A stretch of 64,000 nt of DNA from Xiphydria camelus (GCA_963678675.1 OY783194.1:21058278-21122277), one strand, 5' to 3'; counted from the stretch's first letter, positions 42,144 to 56,290 are shown. Notes: a model not told the origin generated them from the letters alone. Program-made: numbers and translations.

Positions 42144-43039
42144 CAACCAAATGACATATACTATTTTTCCTCACGAATGCCCATTTGTTAAAACAAAATA
42201 AACAGAACTATACATGGCTCACATTTCACGTTGCGTTTATCAGTTTGGAAAAAGGACCCACTTCAGACTAAACAATCTCTTGACAGCCTGCGGACTCCCG
42301 GTCGGTGTCACGCGGGAAAAACGCCGACTTACGGTCTAAAAATAGACTGGAAAAGGACTCGAAATGGGTGTGAGCGGGGAAAAACTATTTTATATACTTA
42401 ACAGAGATTTTTATTACCAATAAAGGTACCTACTTCTCGAGTTTGCTAGTGTGAAATCAGAAAAACGACTAAAGCTTCTTTGAATTCCGGAGGAGGAGGA
42501 GGAGGAGGAGGATGCTAATTCGGAGCTGAAAATAATGACATGATTTACGACAGCGATGAGGATATTGAGTTTGAGGATTATATAGAAAATTAGAGTTACG
42601 AAACAGAGTAATTTCAGATTCGATTAGTGTTAGAGATGTATGTTGTATTCGAAGTAGAAAGAAAAAAAATGTAATGAAAAAGAAAAATCGATTTTTCACT
42701 GTTTTTGAGTTTTCAAAATTCGTGAGCGACCTCTAGAAAACTTTTTATGGTGCAGATCTTTGGTGACAATTCTTAAAACATGATAAACTGACATAATCTG
42801 ACGTGCCACCCCAATGTATATATATTGTAGGTATTTTGTAATAGTTTATATATTTCTTGTTCATTGTATTCGTAAAACAAAAAAAATTACTTTGTAATAT
42901 CGCGGTAAATATACAATATGCTATTATATGATTATATATCTTTTTTGCATTGTAATACATAGTTAATAAAATATCATTTATATATTTTTCGAATCATTTT
43001 CAATGTCCCCGATAGTTGCAAGGATTGCGAGATCTGTGA
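42144..43039. other. Unit B-specific DNA, no gene
   Basis: AT-rich sequence with a (GGA)n run at 42489-42512. Just after it a short acidic frame (YDSDEDIEFEDYIEN) ends in a stop and is too short to call. Confidence 0.35.
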
Positions 43040-44050
43040 ATCTTTTTGTTTAAATGTGTCGTCTGCAACAAATTTTGTGAGAAAACCAAATTACGGAAGT
43101 TTATACAACAATTGTAGTGTATGAGGAAATCTGCGAATACATGAAAAGACCTGGATTTTTTGTTACATTGAATGCGTCTTTTATCAACAGAAATGGTGAA
43201 TCTTCATGGATCAATTTACAGAAGTTCTTTGAATAATTGAGTCTAATTAATCTTAGAATTTCTCAAATTTTTACATTTCAATTTGATATATGGTCGACGA
43301 AAATTATGAACTTTTAAGTAAAAATCTGAGGAGTTTCTCAGAGATATTGAATCTGAACCAACTCCGAATTTTTTAAACTTTCCCCATGATTTCTTTACAG
43401 ATTATCATGGGAATTCTGAGTTTTTCATAGAACATTTTGTAGCATTTTTTTGAATACATCATTCAATTAGGAACACCACATCAGAGTTCTTGAATATTAA
43501 ACACAAGAGTTGTTTATATTCTCTTAAATGAAGTGACTGTTACTTGAAAATTCTCGTTATGTCCATCTTTTAAACAAAACGGGATAAAATTAATAAAATC
43601 TTTTAGACAAGAGTCGTTTAGTTTTTAAAATTAACAAACTTTATCTAAAATATTTTATTGTTTCTCACTTCGTTTTTAAAAATTAGAAACTCTTTTATTG
43701 ATTATTTTAAACTTATGACCGCTACTGAATATTTAGTTCTTATTCCTATGTTACGAATAAGAAACTTAGCTTCAATTCACTTTTCATCATATTCCCGCTT
43801 GTACGACAATATTTGAACGATCCGCCTATACGATATTTTATATCAATCTCAAATCATGCTCTCTCATTTAAGTTCATTAATTCCTCGCCATTGAACTCGA
43901 ATAAAGAAACAGTTCTGAAGATCTAACGCAAACAAGAAAAAAGTCTTATCGAATTGACACTTCACAAAAATACCCAATTTATATTATACATGGATGTATG
44001 TGTAAATATAATTAGCGCGATCCTCCATAAAACAGGTACGGATTGGTACA

Positions 44051-44059
44051 TATAAATAA
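44051..44059 (+). promoter_or_regulatory. TATA box of lectin B
   Basis: TATAAATAA at the same distance from the ATG as in lectin A, with flanking sequence conserved. Confidence 0.55.
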
Positions 44060-44966
44060 CACCTACGGCCCAGAAAAATCCAACAGTCGTAAGAAGTTAT
44101 TCGATTAAGTATACGTTGAATTTTTATTATAAATTTCGACAATGTCGAATTACTTTGCGATTTTTTTTTTATGTGTTACTGTATGGGCCGCATCGGAAGC
44201 TCTCGGCGGTAAGGATAACTTACCTACCGGCTATATAAAAGAAATCTATGATAATAATTCCTATGAGAAAATCTCATCAACAAAAACCACCAAAAATACC
44301 AACAAATTAATCAATAGTAAATTAGGACCACACATCAAACGTAATGACCGTCAACTGTTTCTGGTAACCCTCAACTATTTCGTGGTACTGTCAACGAACT
44401 ATCAAATATGAGATAGTAATTATCAACTGGGTGTGGTTATATTCAACTATTTGATGGTACTATCAATTAACTATTAAATATTAGATAGTAACTCTCAATT
44501 GAGATGGTAAAAGGCAAAGTGGTGTAAGTCACTTTTTTGCCATTTTCAGATAATATCAAATATTAGATAGTAACTGTCAATTTTTGTGGTAACTCTCAAT
44601 AACTTTCAACTAATTGATGGCAACATTCAACGTTTCGTGGTTAACTTTCAACTTTCATGGCTTACCATGAAAATTGATGGTATTTTTCAATAAGAGAAGT
44701 ACTCGCGATATTATTCGCAGCGGATATGTGACGGAAAATTCGCAGCGAAATTCATGACGGAATCCACAGTCTAATATAAAAAAAATTGTGCGGGTTTGAA
44801 CTTGTACATTTACCGCAGTGGGGGGAAACAATATGATGTGAATTGTAAGCGGTACGAACTTTCGCAGGTGCTGCGAATTTTCTGCATTGGTTTGGGGGAG
44901 CCTTAATGCGGATCTTGTGTTATCTTTGGTACCTACGCTATTTGTTTTTTCTTTTGGCTTAACATA

Positions 44967-45139
44967 CACCCGGCGCCACGAAATCTGTCACTGGGGAATT
45001 TTTTTAAATGTTATTTTTAAACGTACTAACCAATGAACAATTAATTCTCATGCCCTCATTAACTACGGTGGCGTCTACTCTCATTAATAAAAGCATGAGG
45101 ATTGATTAATCATTGGTTAGTACGATTAAAAATAACATT
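44967..45139. mobile_element. Foldback MITE, CACCCGG family, 3' truncated
   Basis: Starts CACCCGGCGCCACG after TA and ends AATAACATT before TA. The mirrored outer 30 bp on the right is deleted. The empty site is in unit A near 14068. Relatives are at 56306, 56586 and 57949. Confidence 0.75.
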
Positions 45140-46548
45140 TATGGACTCTGAAGGGAATTTTTTAATGGGGCAGATACACCTAGGTTGGTCGAAAAATTCA
45201 ATTTTTTTACATTCTCAAAAAGTACAATATTCTAAAAATATTTTCTGAAGATATCGGGTCAATATTCGCTAGGGCGGCTAAGATATAGTGCTTTGAACGA
45301 GGTAACATAACGCAGATCTTATTTGGGCGGAAAACTTTAAACACGATTATCTCGAAATTATGTTTTCGAAATGGACGGTCGAAATATCTTGGAAACAGCT
45401 GAATCGAATGCCGTTAAATTTATACACCATATTCTGTATAAAATTACGCGGTCTTTATCATACGATTTTTGTGTTTATCACTCGTTTTTTTTAAAGTCTC
45501 AGAATGAGTGAATATTTCACGATAAATCGACATCGTAAGTGTTCAGTCGTTTTCTTATAAATGAATATTTTTAAAATCGGGTATGCCAATGTCTAGATAT
45601 TTTAATACTGAAAAAGAATCTCTTTTTTATTTTGTTTCTTTATAAATCCTATGAAAGTTACAGTGACCACCGCGAACTACTACATTAGACGACACCCTCA
45701 CTGCTGATGGTTATTACTGTTAAATTAAAATAATTATTTCTGTAAAAAAATACTAAATGCGGACCTTTAGTTTTGATCTCAAGTGTATGAAGAAATTTAT
45801 GGGGGACTCCTTAAGTAATTTATGGGGGACGAAACGGTAGACAAGGCTGCTAAGTGTGTACAGAATACGATTTTTTAAAATTACACGATGATTTTTAAAT
45901 GAATTGATATCGAGTTTTATTTCGAGCCACTTGTCGTTCATCCTTCCACGTGTGATATTCGGAGTTCATTGTCTTTGCTCGCGTACGCTACGCCAAAATA
46001 CTTTCCTTATAAATAACCTATTACATATAATTATATATAATTCTTGAATGTCGTTAGCTGAACCGAGTGGATACCTACCAAGGTGGATACCTACAATAAC
46101 AACTTCTTCATGTGGAGTACCGTCTACACGAATTTTAAGGCGAGACGATTACTGGTATGAATTATATTATTTTATAATAATACTTTTAATATCATCTTGT
46201 TAATTTAAAATATAAGTTTTGTATGTAAGACTGAAAGAAAAGCGTTCCAATAATTAAAATTTAAAAAATTTGTATACCTAAATTGAGATACGGATATGTA
46301 CGTGTAATGCCAATAATTAAATAACAAACTCGAATTGCTATTATGATATTACGTTATTCAAAATATTAGTGCAATATCTATTTCAGTTTGTGTAGTTAAC
46401 TAATATACAAATTAATTATTAATTTAGTCTAGAGAGATTTGATCGATTCTTGTTCGTATATGGATTACCATTTTTCTTCATTCGTAGAAATACACAGTAT
46501 TCGAAATTATTGAGAAAAGTTGTAAATTAACTTATTTTATATAAGATT

Positions 46549-47859
46549 ACTAGCAGCCCGTCCCGGCTTCGCACGGGTAGATTGTGGATTGATTTTGTCC
46601 GTCCACCATTGTTTAAATACATTTTTAATACAAAACTTTTAGTATTTTTCCCGGGCTACGCAATGGTCATATTGGATTTGACCTTGACCATGACCTTCAA
46701 GGTTATATCGAGTTCAAATTAATTTTTTTTTCACGTTCAAATGTGTCCTTGACCATTTTTTTCATGTTACCTTTATTGTCAGCGGAGGTCAAATTTAGGT
46801 CAAGTATAGTTCGACTTTTTGAACACCCTGTATAAGATTTACTAACTCAGAAACCTTCGCGGATATGCGTCCAACTGTTCCCCAAATTTTCATCGCAATC
46901 GGATGAACGGTTTAGGAAGGCATAATAATCATCCGTACCGGTACTTTTTGAATACCCTGTATAAGATTTACTAACTCAGAAACCTTCGCGGGCATGCGTC
47001 CAACCATTTCCCAACTTTTCATCGCAATCGGATGAACGGTTTAGGAAGGCATAATAATCATCAGTACCGGTACTTTTTGAACACCTTTTATAAGATTTTC
47101 TAATTCAGAAACGTTCGCGGGCATGCGTCCAACCATTCCCCAAAGTTTCATCGTAATCGGATGAACGGTTTAGGAAAGCACATAATCATCCGTACCTGTA
47201 CTTTTTGAACACCCTGTATAAGATTTACTAACTCAAACCTTCGCGGATATGCGTCCAACTGTTCCCCAAATTTTCATCGCAATCGGATGAACGGTTTAGG
47301 AAGGCATAATAATCATCCGTACCGGTACTTTTTGAGCACTCTGTATAAGATTTACTAACTCAAAAACCTTTGCGGGCATGCGTCCAACCATTCCCCAACT
47401 TTTCATCGCAATCGGATGTACGGTTTAGGAAGGCATAATAATCATCAGTACCAGTACTTTTGAACACCTTTTATAAGATTTACTAACTCAGAAACCTTCG
47501 CGGACATGCGTCCAACCATTCCCCAAAGTTTCATCGCAATCGGGTGAACGGTTTAGGAAGGCATTTGATATTACCTTAAAGGTCACGGTCAAGGTCAAAT
47601 CCAATAAGACCACTGGGTAGCCAAGGGAAAATCCTTAAAGTTTTGTATTAAACATTTTTCTCTAAAATGTTTTCCCGCTGAGATAATCGGCCGTACCGAG
47701 ACTTTTTGAACACCCTGTATAAGATTTACTAACTCAGAAACCATCGCAGGCATGCGTCCAACCATTTCCCAAAATTTCATCGCAATCGGATGAACGGTTT
47801 AGGAAGGCATACGAGACATACAGACAGACAGACAGACAAACATTCATTTTTATATATAT
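46549..47859. mobile_element. 1.3 kb retroposon-like insertion with tandem units
   Basis: Flanked by AGATT (46544-46548, 47860-47864); empty site in unit A near 15470. The left end reads CTAGCAGCCCGTCCCGGCTT, the right end has (GACA)n then ATATATATA. Inside, a unit of about 128 bp is repeated six to seven times from 46815 to 47820, each with CACCCTGTATAAGATTTACT and ATGAACGGTTTAGGAAGGCA. No ORF. Similar repeats are common in insect genomes, and the AT-rich tail suggests a LINE-mobilised origin. Confidence 0.7.
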
Positions 47860-48307
47860 AGATTGAAATTTTATCTCCTCTCAAAAAAAGAACTGATTGA
47901 AAAAAAATCTAAAATAATTCATTTTCACACATTTGAATCGGACGGGTGTCTACGTATACGTAATTGCAAATTAAAAAAATGAAAATCAATAGCTACATGA
48001 TTTGTTTATCGTCATTGAATTACGTCTATTTAATTGGAAATTTGTATAGATTAAATTTTTCGCGAATGTGGTTACATAGTTGAAATGAATAAAAATTAAC
48101 TCTTCGAACTTAGCAACTCCGCAGAAATTGAATGCAAGAATGATGCGAGGACAAATTCTATTCAATTCTTTTTAGTCAATGCGTTCTTTTGGCAGGAAAC
48201 TGCGCTGAATGAGAAATTCTCTATACCTTTCAAAGCCCTTACAAAAAAGTATCACTACTACCGAGATATATCACGGGGAATCAAAAGCAGGCGTTTTTTT
48301 CGCACTA

Positions 48308-50561
48308 CACGGAGAGAAATTTTCGGTAAAAATTACCTAAATAGTAGTGTAAGCGTGTAGCATTCGGTATTTTACGGTTAATTTTGTAGAGGCGCTGGTC
48401 AGGAATTAACAATCAACCGATATATTTTGACGAACGTTCCAGAATTTTTACCGTTCCAACTCTACAATTTTACCCGAACAGGAATTTTTATGTCTGCGCA
48501 ATATATAGAAAGTATCCCTCCGTTAATAAACGTTATCGTATAATAGCAGCAAAAATGATCATTCGGCCCTTAAATTGTAACAAGTTGTGCGCCTTAATTT
48601 TTATCATTACGTTACTGCACAATTACCCTAGAGTAACGGAATTTTTACCTATCCGGGTAGATAGATTCTACCAATGACATCTATAAAGGCGATCACGTGA
48701 GTGTCAGTTCGCGTCAGTTCGCGTCAGTTCGGCCGTTTTCGGCCGATCGTCAGAAGTCGACGCACGTTGTGAGTTGTGGCCATTAGAACCGGTGCGAGTT
48801 GTTCCAGAAAAAATAAAGTGCTTAAACTAACACATTTATTAAAAAAACAATTATTTAAAAAGATGAATTACTGTCTGGTTAAAGCGGCTTTTGAGGTAAG
48901 TGATTTTATTTAGAAGATTTATGGGAAAATGTTAGTAGATTTTTTAATCATATTTTTTGCCTGATATACGGAGAAGTCTCACCATTTTTTACCATTACCA
49001 GGAGTATTTGATGGGACATTCTGGTGATTTCTTTTTCGTTATAAATAAGAAGAGAAGACTAGAAGAGAAATTAGGGAAATTCATGCAAAAAAATTCTATA
49101 CTGAAATTTCAAGGCACCGTTAGGAGTGGACGCGTCAAGCAAGGGTGATTCACGAAGCCAGGTGGAAGCGGGCAGTTTCCCCCATAATGACGTCAAGGCA
49201 ACGGGGCTTTCCAATGCAGGCCCAGGATGAAGGAGTAAGGGGGTCTTATGCTCCTCCAGGCAATCAAAGGAAGCCATTCGATCGACAACCAGCGTGCATA
49301 TCGGATCGTGATTCGAGTCTCATCGAGGATTGCTTCAGGACTTATCGTGCAGCCGCGTCGAGTCTACCACGTCGAATATAGCTTACAATACATAGTCTCA
49401 GCAGATAAGATTTTCATTGAAAAATTTTAATCTATTTAATTTTGTATGTCATTTGTTCTTCTGCGCAGAAAAGTCTGAGGAACGATTTGACGGAGAAAAC
49501 CTAGGGTCTGCGGGCCGTTAACGGAACATCCTCGATAACGCACGGACGACCATACCAATCGTGTGACTAACAGGACACCGACGCTACCTGAGAACGCACG
49601 GTGATCGGCTCGGAATAAGGGACGAGCCGGGCGTAAGGACGGCTTGGGCAGCTCGGTGGTCATTCTCTCCTTCGACCATCGCAAGAGCTACTTCGGCGAA
49701 GAGCCGAAGTCAAGTCGCAGTCACATTCATCACGTTGTAACTCACAATCAGTTGCATTCATCAATAAACTGTTCTTTCGGGAAATATTTCCTACAAAAGC
49801 TGTCGAATTTTCCTTATTAATGAACGCGTAACAAGGAAGTTAGAAATACTCGTCATTTGCAGCGATCGTTTACTACCTGGCCGCAATAAACTGCTATTTC
49901 TGGCACAGGCAAGCGCGGGTACGTATCCCGATGCCGCGACTTGCTCCGTGATGCGAATTTTTCGGCACTGCACTGGTACGAAAGACGTGGAACGACGCGA
50001 CGCTCGATAGCAACGGTCACAAATAAACGCACTTAGCTCAAATGTCAGGAAAAGAATTCAATTCCCGATATTAAACAAGTAATTAGAACAAAATATATAA
50101 AAATTTCCATACAATTTTTAATTTAATAATTAATTTTCACTTAATAAGGTGAAGAAAATTTGCTCACGGATAAATAAAAAATATAAAAACGTAAAATAAA
50201 AAGTATCACATTGAACGGTAAATTTATATTCTAATTGGTGGGAAAAAAATAATCCTTGAGGTTAGTAATAATTTCAGTACAGGTTAGTATGCACCGTACC
50301 GGTGCAGCAGTTTCTACCCCGAAAACAGTAAAATCTTTCTCATTGTTTGACACTTTCAATCTATCTCAGCCATAATTTTCATCTATTCCAACCACATTTT
50401 TTATTTGATACAGAGGTCACATTTTACTTTCGAGAACATGAAAAACTCTTTGAATGCATGATATTTTTTACCTCACTAACCAAATGCAACACGATTACCG
50501 TACTAGTTGGGTATTTTTTCCCTGAATTTCAGGCAAATAGTACTGACGATTTCTCTCCGTG
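48308..50561 (+). mobile_element. Gene-like 2.25 kb TA element, copy 2
   Basis: Same ends as copy 1, TA at 48306-48307 and 50562-50563, empty site in unit A near 15917. Nearly identical to copy 1 along its length, with TATA (48682), triple TCAGT, spliced ORF and polyadenylation signal intact. It lies inside the last intron of lectin B. Confidence 0.88.
48863..49148 (+). CDS. Short spliced ORF in element copy 2 (59 aa)
   Basis: Exons 48863-48895 and 49002-49148, with the same GAG/GTAAGT donor and CCAG/GAG acceptor as copy 1. The product differs from copy 1 by Val to Ala in exon 1 and Thr to Lys in exon 2. Function unknown. Retention of start, splice sites and stop in two copies is the main support for expression; the copies may simply be young. 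Confidence 0.45.
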
Positions 50562-51833
50562 TACTGCTGCGATACTCTATTTTAAAAACGTAATACAGCT
50601 TCGTTTAAATGTGACTGTAATTAATTTTTAGTAGTACCATATTATACCAAGGCACAGTTACTATTAGAAAAAAATAGTTACAGTAAACTATGCTTGAAAA
50701 ATCTCATTGAATATCATACGTATATCCTAGTAAATATCAATATTACATAGATATAACCTACTAAGATATTCTCAGGATGGAAGTCATATGACGGTAGGCT
50801 ACACGGAGAGAAATCGTCAGTACTATTTGCCTGAAATTCAGGGAAAAAATACCCAACTAGTACGGTAATCGTGTTGCATTTGGTCAGTAAGGTAAAAAAT
50901 ATCATGCATTCAAAGAGTTTGTCATGTTCTCGAAAGTAAAATGTGACCTCTGTATCAAATAAAAAATGTGGTTGGAATAGATGAAAATTATGGCTGAAAT
51001 AGATTGAAAGTGTCAAACAATGAGAAAGATTTTACTGTTCTCGGGGTAGAAACTGCTGTACCGGTACGGTAAAATATACTAACCTGTACTGAAATTATTA
51101 CTAACCTCAAGGATTATTTTTTTCCCACCAATTAGAGAATATAAATTTACCGTTCAATGTGATACTTTTTATTTTACGTTTTTATATTTTTTATTTATCC
51201 GTGAGCAAATTTTCTTCACCTTATTAAGTGAAAATTAATTATTAAAGTAAAAATTGTATGGAAATTTTCATATATTTTGTTCTAATTACTTGTTTAATAT
51301 CGGGAATTGAATTCATTTCCTGACATTTGAGCTAAGTGCGTTTATTTGTGACCGTTGCTATCGAGCGTCGCGTCGTTCCGCGTCTTTCGTACCAGTGCAG
51401 TGCCGAAAAATTCGCATCACGGAGGAAGTCGCGGCATCGGGATACGTACCTGCGCTTGCTTGTGCCAGAAATAGCAGTTTATTGCGGCCAGGTAGTAAAC
51501 GATCGCTGCAAACGACGAGTATTTCTAACTTCCTTGTTACGCGTTCATTACTAATGAAAATTCGACAGCTTTTGTAGGAAATATTTCCCGAAAGAACAGT
51601 TTATTGATGAATGCGACTGATTGAGAGTTACAACGTGATGAATGTGACTGCGACTTGACTTCGGCTCTTCGCCGAAGTAGCTCTTGCGATGGTCGAAGGA
51701 AAGAATGACCACCGAGCTGCCCAAGCCGTCCCTTATTCCGAGCCGATCACCGTGCGTTCTCAGGTAGCGTCGGTGTCCTGTTAGTCGGACGATCGATATG
51801 GTTGTCCGTGCGTTATCGAGGATGTTCCATTAA

Positions 51834-54254
51834 CCTTCCGGAGAGAACGTGCCGCGTCAAGACAGGAAAGCTAACATCGGTCTGACAGACCGACCCCCCA
51901 AAAAAAGTAGCCATCGTAAAAATATAGAACTTTAAATAATTTTGGGATTGATTAAAGGTATTTAGAAAAATACTTTTTATTTTACTGCCTCTTAATCATA
52001 AAAATTAAACAAGTTATAACACTTTTTAACTAAACGTACAAAAAAAATACTTGAAATGCATCAATAGCTGAAAGGTCATATTCTATTTGTTATATAATAA
52101 CTGTATACCGATTGTACATACATTTAAGCATATAAGTGTGAAACAATATACCTGTTGTCACCCTAAAGCTATTGTGGAAGTGAAATTTTATTCTCCAATT
52201 TGAAGAACATTTTCGGTGCATTCTTTGCACATTGGGTTTACATGCTCCAGACATATAAACGTATGGCATCTGTAGCAACTATATTTAGTTTTTCTATTTT
52301 TTTTACTTGAACAATAAGAACATCGGCCAGGTATACCATTTCTTGGAAGCGAAATATTATTATCCTGAATGCTACAGATCTCCCCAATTCGTAATCTAAT
52401 ACCTCTCGGGATAACTGTTGAATAGAACCTTTTCCTCAAATGAACATCTACTAATTGAAAACCAAGATAGTTCAGAAATGTCCTCCTTGCAATTTTTGTT
52501 TCTACATTATTGTGCTTGTATATGACATACGCGTTGATTCCAACCACATTCATTATACCATAAAAAATTACCATTGGCCAGCGTCGTGTAATCCTAGCGC
52601 AATCGTATGCTGCAGATAAATTTATCGACCGTATCTACTCCACCTTTTGTATGGTTGTAATCAAGAATAATATCGGGTTTATTCGTTTCATTATCTATTC
52701 TATCATCTCGATGCATAGTAGAAAGAACGAAGACGTTTTTATTTTTCCTTGGTATGTATGACACTAAGGTACATTTTTCTTGGAATGCAAACATAGTAGA
52801 CTTTTCAGGTCTTTTCAGTAACATATCCGGAGGTATTTGAGGTTCATTTTTTCTCATAGTGCCTATGATAGTCAACTGGTAGTCTTTGAGTAGTTTATCG
52901 GCTACAAGAGTCGTGGTGAAGAAATTGTCCATTGTTACATTACGTTTAGAACCCAGTATAGGTTCACACAATCTTGGAACCAAAGATATATTAGCGGTAT
53001 CTAATTTATATGGTCCTTCAGGTTGCTTCCCAACATATATTTCCATTTTACCAGTGTAAAAGGTTTTTGCATCTACTAGAGAGTATATTTTCAATCCATA
53101 TTTGTTGGGTTTTGAAGGAATGTAAACTTTAAACCCACAACGCCCTTTAAATGCCCACAACATTTCATCAATTGTTGCAAATTGTGAAAAAGAGAAATAT
53201 TCCGGAAATTTATCATTGGTTTCATCAAATATTTCTCTAATTGCCGCTAGCTTGTCTATTTTTTGTCTCTCTAATCGTGTGTCTTTATCGTCAAATCGGA
53301 TATTTCGAAGCAAAAATTTGAATCGTTGTAAAGACATCGCCAAACGAAAAATTTCAAATCCCATTCCATCATTTCTAAATAGATCAATAGTATTTTGATG
53401 ATTACTCTTCATCACTCCGGCAATATAAAGTAATCCTAGAAGAGCCTTTAGTTCATCTATATCTATCGGTCTCGCTGTCCTATTTTCTACGGAGTATTTT
53501 TGCAATGATATGTACCTGTTAGTATAGACAACAATACTTTCCAACAAACTATCAGTAAAAAATAAACTCCATATCTCAATCGCCGTGTTTTTCTGCTTAG
53601 CTTCACGTCTAACTCCTGGTAGTTGACTTACGATATTATCCGCCCTAGTTCGCACATTTACTGGACCTGGTGCACGTTTTTTCCATCTAGTGCCGTCTCT
53701 TCCAAAGAGGCAAGGTTCACGAGTTCGCACAGGAGGTTGGGGCACTACTGGATCTGCCTCTTGATCGGAAATGTCTTGTTCACTATCAGTGTTCACATTT
53801 TGAATTTCTACCGTCTGTTGAATTTCCTCATTGTCACCCAGACTATTATCACTATCATCAGCTTCCTCTGATTCATTGGGTTCTTCGTCCATAAAAAGTT
53901 GTAAATAATTCTGTTCTTCTTCGTAATTTCGTGTACACATTTTACCCCAATAATCTAAATAAATTATTTACATTAGCCGAAATACAATAACAAATTTTTT
54001 CCGCCTTACAATAACCAATTTGTCCCGACTTACCGTTTCACATACAAACAAGAAAGCTAACGTCGGTCTCTCAGACCGAATCTGCCAATAACTTAGTAAA
54101 CGTACTTGCACCGAGGATGACAAATGCACACTGCGTAGAGTAGCACGCGGCAGGAAGGTACTGTGAATCACCGGTCGATACCGTTAGCGATAGGAAAATT
54201 TTCGGTCAACATCGGAGCGGTCGGTCTGAGAGACCGAACGTTAGCTCCGGAAGG
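51834..54254 (-). mobile_element. piggyBac element, nearly intact
   Basis: 2421 bp with CCTTCCGGAG ... CTCCGGAAGG ends and TTAA on both sides (51830-51833, 54255-54258). Copies 1 and 2 of the host element have a single TTAA at this position (near 20008 and 49518), confirming the site. Subterminal regions repeat a GGTCTGAGAGACCGA-type palindrome (51877, 54065, 54222), likely transposase-binding sequence. Confidence 0.95.
52188..53940 (-). pseudogene. piggyBac transposase with one frameshift
   Basis: The frame 53940-52594 encodes an acidic N-terminus and the catalytic domain. The conserved aspartates are present in ATIDEMLWAFKGRC, NVTMDNFFTT and HTKGGVDTVDKF. Near 52605-52625 the frame shifts by one base and resumes with ARITRRWPMVIFYG, then runs to 52188, ending in the Cys-rich tail (CSYC ... 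CYRC ... CLEHV ... CKEC), a zinc-binding DNA-recognition module in this family. Total length of about 580 residues is normal. Apart from the single shift it looks intact, so this copy was active recently or the shift is a sequencing error. Confidence 0.9.
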
Positions 54255-56043
54255 TTAACGGCCCGCAGACCCTAGGGTTTCTCCGTCAAATCGTTCCTCA
54301 CACTTTTCTGCTCAGAAGAACAAATGACATGCAAAATTAAATAGATTAAAATTTTTCAATGAAAATCTTATCTGCTGAGACTCTATGTATTGTAAGCTAT
54401 ATTCGACGCGGTAGACTCGACGCGGCTGGACGATGAGTCCTGAAGCAATCCTCGATGAGACTCGGATCACGATCCGATATGCACGCTGGTTGTCGATCGA
54501 ATGGCTTCCTTCGATTGCCTGGAGGAGAATAAGACCCCCTTACTCCTTCATCCTGGGCCTGCATTGGAAAGCCCCGTTGCCTTGACGTCATTATGGGGGA
54601 AACTGCCCGCTTCCACCTGGCTTCGTGAATCACCCTTGCTTGACGCGTCCACTCCTAACGGTGCCTTGAAATTTCAGTATAGAATTTTTTTTGCATGAAT
54701 TTCCCCTAATTTTTCTTCTAGTCTTCTCTTCTTATTTATAACGAAAAAGAAATCACCAGAATTTCCCATCAAATACTCCTGGTAATGGACAAAAATGGTG
54801 AGACTTCTCCGTATATCAGGCATAAAAAATATGATTAAAAAATCTACTAACATTTCCCCATAGATCTTTGTAGTTTTTACAAATTTGGAATTTTTATGGA
54901 CTTTAAGAAATCGATTCGATTGACATCTGGGGTCAGTTTGGTCTTCCCAAATGTGCCATTCATCAATTAGAAACGAATATTTATTTGGTCATATTCCACT
55001 CTACTATTTGTTGATTATTCACGTGAAAAAAAAACTAATTCATTTTTATTTTCATGCAAAACAAACTTTGGAGGCTAGGTCCATCAACATAATTACATTC
55101 GGGGTGCTCTCACGCTCACACACATATCTCTAAATATTCTAAATGAAATCACTTACCTCAAAAGAGCCGCTTTCACCAGACAGTAATTCACCTTTTTAAA
55201 TAATTGTTTTTTTAATAAATGTATTAGTTTAAGAACTTTATTTTTTCTGGAACAACTCGCACCGGTTCTAATGGCCACAACTCATAACGTGCGTCGACTT
55301 CTGACGATCGGCCGAAAACGGCCGAACTGACGCGAACTGACGCGAACTGACGCTCACGTGATCGCCTTTATAGATGTCATTGGTAGAATCTATCTACCCG
55401 GATAGGTAAAAATTCCGTTACTCTAGGGTAATTGTGCAGTAACGTAATGATAAAAATTAAGGCGCACAACTTGTTACAATTTAAGGGCCGAATGATCATT
55501 TTTGCTGCTATTATACGATAACGTTTATTAACGGAGGGATACTTTCTATATATTGCGCAGACATAAAAATTCCTGTTCGGGTAAAATTGTAGAGTTGGAA
55601 CGGTAAAAATTCTGGAACGTTCGTCAAAATATATCGGTTGATTGTTAATTCCTGACCAGCGCCTCTACAAAATTAACCGTAAAATACCGAATGCTACACG
55701 CTTACACTACTATTTAGGTAATTTTTACCGAAAATTTCTCTCCGTGTATGTGGCATTTTGCGAATAATAAGTTGTATGTTATTGGTTCGATTATGCTGTA
55801 TAATTGGCTGCGACAGAATTCAGTGCCCGGCAAACGCTAAAAAAGATCCTAGTGTCCGAGTCAGTCGATGAAATACTAAGAACACCCCCCGAAATGGTTG
55901 GTGGATGCTGCTGCACTTTGTCACAGCTAATTATCGAGGTGGTATGCGCGCCATTTCCAGCAGTATTTGATTGCCTACAGTCTCCAAAGCGCTACGTAGC
56001 ATATCGTCCTATGACCTTTGTCCTGAAAATCACTTTGTACATA

Positions 56044-56290
56044 CCGTATGTCTGACAGCAAGCGCAACAGGAGCTGTAACCTAAAATTTGACTTCGGCAG
56101 TGTTTGGAGGGTGCTCAAGTCACTCACAAATAAGAAATAATTGACAGCTATCGAGAAATCAGACATTTTGACACTTTTCACCCTTACACTGTGCGAGCAG
56201 CGTTTATGAGTGACTCGAGCATCCTCCAAACACTGCCGAAGTCAAATTTTCAGGTCACAGCTCCTGTTGCGCTTGCTGTCAGACATACGG
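56044..56290. repeat. Foldback MITE, CCGTATGTCT family
   Basis: CCGTATGTCTGACAGCAAGC ... GCTTGCTGTCAGACATACGG with TA on both sides; arms of about 90 bp. Third member of the family, not present in unit A. Confidence 0.75.

Larger units (their letters stand above)
50802..55746 (-). mobile_element. Gene-like TA element, copy 3, with nested piggyBac
   Basis: Reverse orientation; TA at 50800-50801 and 55747-55748; empty site in unit A near 16155. Removing piggyBac and one TTAA leaves about 2.5 kb, some 270 bp longer than copies 1 and 2 because of extra intron sequence near 54863-55137. The start codon of the short ORF is GTG here and the exons carry small indels. It lies 240 bp from copy 2 in a head-to-head-like arrangement. 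Confidence 0.85.

Noticed and set aside
46815..47820. CRISPR-like array of regularly spaced repeats
   Set aside because: The whole 128 bp unit is repeated, with no unique spacers; it is a tandem array within an insect retroposon-like insertion.
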